Assembly: GCA_018697195.1 (NCBI GenBank)
Contig: CM031866.1
Location: 6,568,407 to 6,632,406, forward strand
Source: Certhia americana
Lineage: Eukaryota; Chordata; Aves; Passeriformes; Certhiidae
Reading direction: 5' to 3'
Length of the DNA stretch: 64,000 nt
Shown: piece by piece, positions 57,531 through 64,000 of the stretch
Position numbering within the stretch: position 1 is the stretch's first letter
Layout of the letters: each line of letters opens with the position of its first letter
Position numbers and translations under genes: made by a program
The notes under the pieces: generated by a model
The model's input: the letters and a program-made list of their open reading frames with translations, nothing else
Database searches by the model: none
What the model was told of the DNA's origin: nothing

Positions 57531-60500
57531 ACGCCTTTCCCAACCCCCTGCTTGCAGCCCGGAGCTGGGGTGGGTGTCCCTGGCCCCTGCCTGCCCACCA
57601 TGCCTGGGTGATGGACTCACCATGTGCCCACACACTGCCCGCAGGCTGCCCACACGCTGTTCACACACCTTATCTGCAATGTGCCAGCAGCCTGCACTGC
57701 CCCTGACCTGGAAGGGACAGCAGTAGGGAGAAACATGACCTGTTGGGGCTGGTGGGACCCTCTGATGTCTCAAGCGAAGTCCTAGTGAAGCCACCGTGCC
57801 AGGGAAGAAGAGACATCCCACATCCCATTTGTCCCACGTCCCACTGGAGGGGACTGGCCACAGTCTCCAGACAAAGGTGATGTCCAACACACACGTGGCA
57901 GGAGTACCACAGGCACAAGCAGCTCAGGACAGGTGGGATATAGCATGGAGTGTTCTGTGCCCAGGATGTGCAGATTCCAGTGCCTGCCTGCTCTGGAATT
58001 CAAGACAGACAGATGAGCTATGGGGTTGAGCCTCTTCAGGGTCTGCTTGATGCTGTGGGGACAAAGCAGAGGCACAGAAACCAGGGCAAAAACTCTGGTG
58101 TGCCCAGTTGCACCCAGCTGTGGGGGCATGATCCCCAAACTTGGGCGATGCCCTCCATGCCAGCTCTCACTGGCACACACAGACAGACAGAGCCACCTCC
58201 AAGAGGATCGAGTCCTCAGGAAGGGCGGCACGGCGGCGGCACCGCCAGGAGATGTCGGTCAGGGTGATAGACAGAAGGGACAAACAGAGGAACCACGATG
58301 CGGCGTGTGCCCTGACCCATCGACCCGCTGTCCCAGTCCAGTGAGCAGCTTCACCCCCCACTTTGTTGTTTTACGGCAAGGAAATGAGGCGTGGGGGCCC
58401 CGGTCCAGCTCTTGCCGCCGTGCAGGATGGCTTCAAGCCGGAAAGAAAACAACCCGTGTAAAAATAAACGGCCCGAGGCTGGCTGCGGGGTGAAGGGGGC
58501 CAGGACAGCACAGCACAGAGCGCTCGGGGGGCGATCCTGTCTGCCCGTCGCCGCCACGCTGATAGCGAGCAGCCAGCAAGGAAACGGCGTTATCTGCCGC
58601 CAGCGCCGGCACGACAGCTCCCCGTGGGAACCCCCGACCAGGGATGGTTGTGGGACCCGCGGTCTGGAGGCACTGCTGTTCCTTGTTCTCCTTTTCCCTG
58701 CTCACCCACCAGCCCTGCCAGCCCTCCCCGAGCAGGGACGGAGCCGGGCTGCCCCGGGACACGGGAGTGTGACGGCCGGGCACGCCGCCTGCTCGCCTGC
58801 CCGGAGCAGCCTGTCCCGCAACCCACAATGGAGGGACAATTACACCTTCCAGAACGGGGCCACTGCACTGCCTGCATCCTGGCCGAGGGGTGCCTGCTAC
58901 CCACAGCCCTGACACTTGGCCGGAGGATGGTGTTCCAGCTGCACCCTGGCCATCAGTGCCCCGCTGCAGCTGCCTGCACAAGTTGTTCTAGTGATCCAGT
59001 AATTTTGATGGTTCCCTCCACCCCCGGGCTGTGCAGAAAACAGACAGCCCTGTCGGGGCACGCTGCTCCCTGGCATGGCTATCCCATTGTTCCAGAACCG
59101 AGGAACAAGCCCCACAGTGCCTGCACCACAGCGCCTGCCAGGAGCCATCCTCTACCCGGCCTGAGGAGGGGAGCAGCAGCAGGGAAGGGGACAGGGATGC
59201 TTTCAGGCACCTCTTTTCAGCAACAGCTCCTGGCTCACCTTAGGCCACAATTCTTGTCTGGATGTGGCTAATGATTTCTCCATCTCCTCCTAGGGAGAGA
59301 AGCATGAGGAAGGATCTGGCCACCTGCAGTCCCTGAGGAAGAAGAAATCTCCTTCATTTCTTCCCACCTCTCACCCTCTTTTTTTTTTTTTCTGTTCCCG
59401 GAGATGTACCCTGGGTGTGACCACAGGTTTCAGGTTGAGGAAAGCTGTGCAGGGTCAGGGAAGCTCTGACCTGGGAGCACATGTTTAGGGCTCATGTCTT
59501 GGGTCGGATGAGCATTTGGCTGAATGGGAAACATAAAAGTGTCATCCCTGTCTTCTCCACCACAAAGCCAGCACCTGACAGCTCTGCTGTGGCCTCACCA
59601 GAGATTTGTCCACGAAATGCTGTTGGTAAAGGACGATTCCAGCAGGAACACTCACAACCCTGATGGAATGGAGGAGCTTGTGATCTGTGCTGGGCTCTCC
59701 GGGTGGTAGTGAGAGGATGCTCTCCCCGATGGCTGCTTCCTGAGGAACCAGCTCCCAGCAGCTGGCAGCACCGGCAGCAGTCAGCAGGGTGCCACAGCGT
59801 GCCGGCCATCCCATCCTTCCTGCTGTCCCAGCAACCCAGCCACGTCCGGGAAGAGCATCCCAGGGCTAGGGATAAGCTGTGAGGGGCTGTGTATGGTGGA
59901 GAGGGCACTCTGGCTCTCCCAATCCCCCCATCATGGGGCTCTGGGGGATGAAGGAAATGCCACAAGGCTTGGAAGAGACTCAGAATACATCAGAGGAGCT
60001 TGCTTGGGGAGTAGCAATGGGCAAGGGGAAGCAGCAGCAGGGGGTTGAGGATGCATCCCCTGCATCTGGTCCCATCACCCTCCTCATGGAGCCTCTGCCA
60101 TATCCCTGGCTCATTGCTGTCTTGGCTGGAATCGAAGCAAACTGCTCTTATCTCTGCCTCAGCTTCCCAACGATAAGTGTGGCATGTCTGGAGGTGAACT
60201 GGGCAGACTGTCCCCCCTGTCCCTGGCTCTAGCTGTGGCTGCTATTTGTCACCAAGCAGCTGCAGCCACAGCCACCATGAATTCAGCCTGGTCTTCACAA
60301 GCAGATCCCCAGCTCCTCTGATGCCCACAGCTGGCACTTCCAGGGCAAGGCACAAGCCCACCTCCCATAGGCAAGGCCCAAGGAGGAGACACCTGGCTAA
60401 GCAGGGAACTGCTGGCAGCAGAAAGGTGTAGGAAGATTGTCCAGAGCTGCAGGGACAGAGAGCTCTGGTAAGACATAGGTGACGCTTGCCTATTCATGCC

Positions 60501-61110
60501 AACTTCAGGGGTCTCTGCCCAGTGTGGCAGATTTTGGATATGAGCAAAGCTCCTCTGTCCTGTTCACCACAAGGCCCCTTCCCTACATGGGATCACATCT
60601 TCAATGCAGGCAGATCCTGTTCCAGCACCATCCATGCCCCAGCTCTCCCCGAGAGGGCTCTGCTGGGAACAGGCAGCCCTTGCAAAATTCACAGCTTCCT
60701 CCAGCCCTGGGAGCATGCTTGGGTGTAAGAGCTGGTCTAGCTCCAAGCTGGGGGATTTGCTCCAGGATCAAAGCCAAAGGAGGAGACACAGGGTGTGGGG
60801 TGCTGATAGAGGCTTTTCCTCCCCAAGTCCCATCCCGCCTGGCCAGCTGCGAGCAGCCTCCAGCAGCTGCGACAGGGTGGAGACAGTGGGAAAGATGCAC
60901 AAAGCCCTGAGATACCCTGTTTTTCAGGCAGGGAAGGGAGTTAGGAGGGTCTGTGAAGGCAGGAGAGGTGCAGGGCCAGCACAGCAGCTGGCCACCCCCC
61001 AGGACGGAGGAATTGAGGCACTCAGAGAGAACGCTGGAGGATCGCCAGACCATCTGGGCTTTGGGAGATGGCCTTTGGGGAGGCAAAGAGCAGACAAGCC
61101 AGCACCCCCA
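57531..61110. other. HAPLN3-MFGE8 intergenic region
   Basis: No convincing exon. It holds a CpG-dense segment (58,200-58,830), a T run near 59,380, and otherwise unique GC-rich sequence. Long open frames in several phases have no recognisable motif. Confidence 0.65.
58200..58830. promoter_or_regulatory. CpG-dense segment
   Basis: Clustered CpGs (for example GCACGGCGGCGGCACCG at 58,226 and CCGTCGCCGCCACGC at 58,545) stand out from the flanks. It could be a CpG-island promoter or enhancer of HAPLN3, 0.8-1.4 kb upstream of its candidate exon 1. GATA-like words (TGATAG, TTATCT) are present. The function is inferred. Confidence 0.35.
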
Positions 61111-62355
61111 AAGTTTCAGCTGGTTTTAATACTGTCAGAGACACCCCAGAGTGGGGCCATTGCTGCCATCCCATGTGGGCTCCCTCATCCCTTGCCAAAG
61201 TGAACCCACTGCCAGCCCAACCCCACGGCTGCTTCACATCCCAGCATGCAGGGGAAGCATCACTGCAAGCCCGGGACAGCCTGCCTGTGCTCCCACCTGG
61301 GTCTCACTCATCTTCTACTGCTAATCCTGAGGGCTCGAGCATTGCAAGAGGCTCCACTCCACCTCATGTAAAGGGAGAAGAATCAGGTTACAAAAAGGGT
61401 CATGGCACGGCTCTCTGCCCACTGCATTTGGGTGGTTTAACTACCACCTTTCCCATCTTTTCTCTACATCCTTGTGGCTACAAACCAACTCTCCCCACTA
61501 CCAGATCGTAGTCCCCCTGGTCACCACTGGGCTCTGATGGCCAGGCACCCCAAACTGCAATAAGATGGGGATGATGGCAATGCTGAGACTTGGGAGGCTG
61601 CTGGAGCTGGTATCCCAGGAAGGGGAATGGGAAGTGCCTGCCAAAATGCCCGCTGTGGTGCCTGCTAGAGTGCCCAGCAGGTAGAGCCACCATCAGTGGG
61701 GATTTGGGGCCTCTTGGCAGGAGCCATCTCATCACTCCACTCTCACTATGTGGTGATGACATCGCAGGCAAGAAGACTCAGGGCCTGGAAAAATGGTCAG
61801 GGGACAACAGCTGAGTTTTTTCAGAGGATTTTCACAGCCCTGCTTGCAGACAAGCAGAGAGCAGGAGGGATGTTGGAGGCTGCAAGCCAGAGGAGGCTGC
61901 CCTAAACCCTGAAAACTGCTGAGCCCCAAGACACAGTTCAGGCAAGGGACTGCCACTGGTTGCAGCCTCTCTGCTGGAAGCAGAAGCAAGGAGAAAAATT
62001 GTCCCCGGGCTTAGCTGAGAAGATAAAGCCAAGCCCTGGTTGCAGGACAGGGTCCCCCAGCAAGGCCTCATTTGCAAGACGGTGTCCCCAAGAAAGCCCC
62101 AGTTGCAGGAGGGGGTCTCAGCCCAGTTTGGAGCAACAAGAGGGCAGGAGCCGTCCCCACATCCCACCTGCAAGGGCCCCGTAAAGTGCAGTGCTGCAGC
62201 CCCAGCACCAACGCGGGGCAGGGGAGCCCTCTTGGCCGCCTCCTGAGTGTGGGGACATGGAGAGGGGGGTGTGAGGTCAGAGCAGGAGCGGGCAGGGGCA
62301 GGCAGGGTGCAGGCTGGGCAGCGGGGAAGAGCAGCCCCGTCCTTCTTCCCCGTGC
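61110..62355 (-). other. MFGE8: MFGE8 3' UTR (predicted)
   Basis: Runs from the stop codon to a candidate ATTAAA signal (TTTAAT on the plus strand, 61,125-61,130). Length would be about 1.2 kb. It contains a 31-bp tandem repeat. No better AATAAA was found nearby, so the end is uncertain. Confidence 0.4.
62032..62124. repeat. Three imperfect 31-bp tandem units
   Basis: Units at 62,032, 62,063 and 62,094 share the order GCC-, TTGCA-GA, GGGTCCCC/GTGTCCCC. They lie in the predicted MFGE8 3' UTR and, read on the minus strand, are CT-rich. Confidence 0.75.
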
Positions 62356-62499
62356 CTACTCATCGCAGCCCAGCAGCTCCACGCGCAGGGTGATGCGGTT
62401 GTTCCAGGCCACGGGCAGGATGCGGACATAGCGGGCGTAGAAGGGCACATCAAACACATTCTTCTTGTGTGAGTAGTTGTCACTGTTACCGTGGAAGAT
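62356..62499 (-). CDS. MFGE8: MFGE8 last coding exon
   Basis: 144 bp, phase 0: [20 protein letters not shown], then [27 protein letters not shown] and stop TAG (62,358-62,356). The acceptor is CCTCTAG. Mammalian MFGE8 ends at LLGC; here two acidic residues (DE) follow. Confidence 0.93.
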   Translation of the reverse strand: MFHGNSDNYSHKKNVFDVPFYARYVRILPVAWNNRITLRVELLGCDE

Positions 62500-62920
62500 C
62501 TAGAGGAGAGAGGTGTATATCAGTGCTGCCAGGGGCAGGGCAGTGACTGACAGAGTTCCAGAAGCCTTTGGACAACACCCTCGGGCACATGGTGCGACTC
62601 TTGGGGTGTCCTGTGCAGGGCCACAAATTGGACTCAATGATCCTTGTGGGTACCTTCTAAGTCAGCATATTTTTGTGATTCTGTGACCTCAGCCCCACCA
62701 GTCATCTCTCCCCACCATGGCATGCCTGAGCCCTGGGAAATCGCCCTGCCCTCCCCAGACCCACCTTGGTGCTGTTTGTCTGGGCATCCCGGTACAGGGT
62801 CCAGGACATGCCGTTGTCACTGTAGGCCACCTTGTAGGCTGCCACATACTGGATGTGCCCAAAGTCACGGGCTCCTTGTGTGATGATGCCTGTCACCTTC
62901 TTCTGGTCCCGGAGGTCAAT
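62356..62920 (-). CDS. MFGE8: MFGE8 (lactadherin), C-terminal part, last two coding exons
   Basis: Lactadherin is a secreted bridge between phosphatidylserine on apoptotic cells and integrins. The exons seen are 62920-62765 and 62499-62356, encoding the end of the second discoidin (F5/8 C2) domain: [36 protein letters not shown], then [38 protein letters not shown] and TAG. The final LLGC motif closes C2 domains. EDIL3 is the close alternative, but position next to HAPLN3 favours MFGE8. The gene is partial: upstream exons lie beyond position 64,000. Confidence 0.93.
62548..62687 (+). mobile_element. CR1 LINE 3' fragment in MFGE8 intron
   Basis: The text TTGGGGTGTCCTGTGCAGGG, TTGGACTCAATGATCCTTGT and terminal TTTTGTGATTCTGTGA is a CR1 3' end of a subfamily distinct from the copy at 14.9 kb. 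It fills over half of this 265-bp intron. Confidence 0.88.
62765..62920 (-). CDS. MFGE8: MFGE8 penultimate coding exon
   Basis: 156 bp, phase 0 to 0: [62 protein letters not shown] and KVAYS are typical of the second discoidin domain. Acceptor CTGACAG, donor AAG/GTGGGT. Confidence 0.94.
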
Positions 62921-64000
62921 CTGTCAGAGACAAGCCTCATCACAGCTCCTTGCAGGAGCTCCCTTCATGCTCCAGAGGCAGCTAGGAAGAGCTGGCCCTC
63001 AGGGGTCAAGAGTGGAGAGAACACCACTTGACCCCCATGCCAATGCCAGGCAAATCATAGAACATGACTGTGAAATATTTGATCCTTCAACACTCAAAGC
63101 ATACCTCAAAGCAACCAAAAGTGGGTGTAAACCTGTCTCAGCTCCCCTGCCCACTACTGCCACCTCCACATTTTTTTGCCGGAAACATCAGTGTGGGAAG
63201 GACAGCAAAAAATCTCAACTCAAAAAAACAAAACAAAACAAAACAGGATTCACAGAGGAAATGCATTTCCACTGGAAAGTAATTCTGGCTGAGAAAATAT
63301 GCAGTTCAACACAATCTGACATTTGGGTTCTAAGTGAGATGGTTTCTATTCTCTTTACTCTGCCACACTGTGTTTACTGCTGCTGGAACGTTACAGGGTA
63401 AACCACCAAAGGAGCTGAAAGCATCATTAATTTAGTTCTGTTTTCATGCTCATAGAGGGCAGTTCCAGCTATACAATACACATAAATCCTGAGTGTACAT
63501 GTAAATCTATACACACATACACAAACAGGCAGTCTGTGGTGCAACAGCCCAACTCAGCATGTCATCCCGACCCCGTCATCAGCCAACATCTCGATAAGCT
63601 GGTTTATTTAGAGTTGTGAGGCAGCTGCTTTTAATCATTTCCCAAATAAAAAGCGGGACAAATATCTAAACTGCTTTGTCCTATTATGTCATGGAATCAT
63701 GTGAAAAGTACAAAAACAGGGGAGGAAAGGAAACTGAGAAGGAAATTTCAAAACTATTTGTTTCTATTCCAGACTGGGGAGAGAAAAGCAAGCCTGATTT
63801 TTTTTCCTGCAAATTTTTTTTCCTGCAAAACAGAAACGTGGTGTTCTGGGCAGCCAGACTGTGTTGGGATGCTCACTCCAGGCTGAGATGGCATTTCCTC
63901 AGGGGCTAAGACAGAACTGGGCTTGCAGAACAGAACTTGCTGCAGGCTTGATGCACCCCACAAGATGGTGCAGATATCACATTGTCCCTGTGGGCACTGA
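62921..64000 (-). other. MFGE8: MFGE8 intron, to window end
   Basis: No further exon was recognised. It contains an AAACA-type simple repeat (63,223-63,246) and a 17-bp-scale direct repeat of TTTTTTTTCCTGCAAA near 63,799-63,829. Confidence 0.8.

Noticed and set aside
58433..58981. 182-codon open frame (-) in the CpG-dense segment
   Set aside because: GC-rich DNA has few stops; no motif, and the plus strand is equally open.
62356..62920. Alternative identity as EDIL3
   Set aside because: Discoidin domain and acidic end are similar, but synteny with ACAN-HAPLN3 and the [10 protein letters not shown] and [11 protein letters not shown] text favour MFGE8.

Overview
This is vertebrate genomic DNA, almost certainly from a bird and possibly a songbird. 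It carries CR1 retrotransposon 3' ends in both orientations, an apparent avian-type ERV LTR, long introns, and the block ACAN - HAPLN3 - MFGE8, which is conserved next to each other in vertebrates. The assembled aggrecan frame is 2,106 codons plus stop, close to the length I recall for chicken aggrecan. No bacterial genes, CRISPR arrays or rRNA were seen.

Layout. Positions 1-26,230 hold no convincing coding exon. They contain ACAN upstream sequence and its long first intron, with one CpG-rich segment at about 6.53-7.48 kb (TATA-like box at 7,263) that is the best candidate for the promoter and noncoding exon 1. Positions 26,238-51,343 (+) hold the complete ACAN coding sequence in 17 coding exons: signal peptide, G1 (Ig plus two link modules), interglobular domain, G2 (two link modules), a short KS/attachment exon, one 3,180-bp chondroitin-sulfate exon, one EGF exon, three C-type lectin exons, a CCP/sushi exon and a basic tail. 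Positions 55,804-53,203 (-) hold all four coding exons of HAPLN3, 360 aa. Positions 62,920-62,356 (-) hold the last two coding exons of MFGE8; the rest of that gene lies beyond the right edge.

How they fit together. Aggrecan G1 and the link proteins share the Ig-link-link fold, and both bind hyaluronan; link proteins stabilise proteoglycan-hyaluronan aggregates in extracellular matrix. ACAN and HAPLN3 are convergent, with predicted poly(A) sites only about 0.5 kb apart. MFGE8 follows HAPLN3 head-to-tail on the minus strand.

Most interesting content. The ACAN chondroitin-sulfate exon ends in a 21-unit array of about 20 residues per unit (residues 1327-1740). Six units replace the Ser of the Ser-Gly glycan-attachment dipeptide with Arg, and five of those six junctions read Q/E-E-A-R, resembling the aggrecanase cleavage motif of the interglobular domain. 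The interglobular aggrecanase site and three sites in the chondroitin-sulfate region look conserved, whereas the mammalian MMP site (DIPEN-FFG) and keratan-sulfate hexapeptides are not recognisable. Non-coding curiosities include three near-perfect short-loop hairpins (17,977-18,060; 23,352-23,391; 48,241-48,274), a possible 66-bp in-frame cryptic exon before the last ACAN exon, and compositionally distinct intronic blocks that may be cartilage enhancers.
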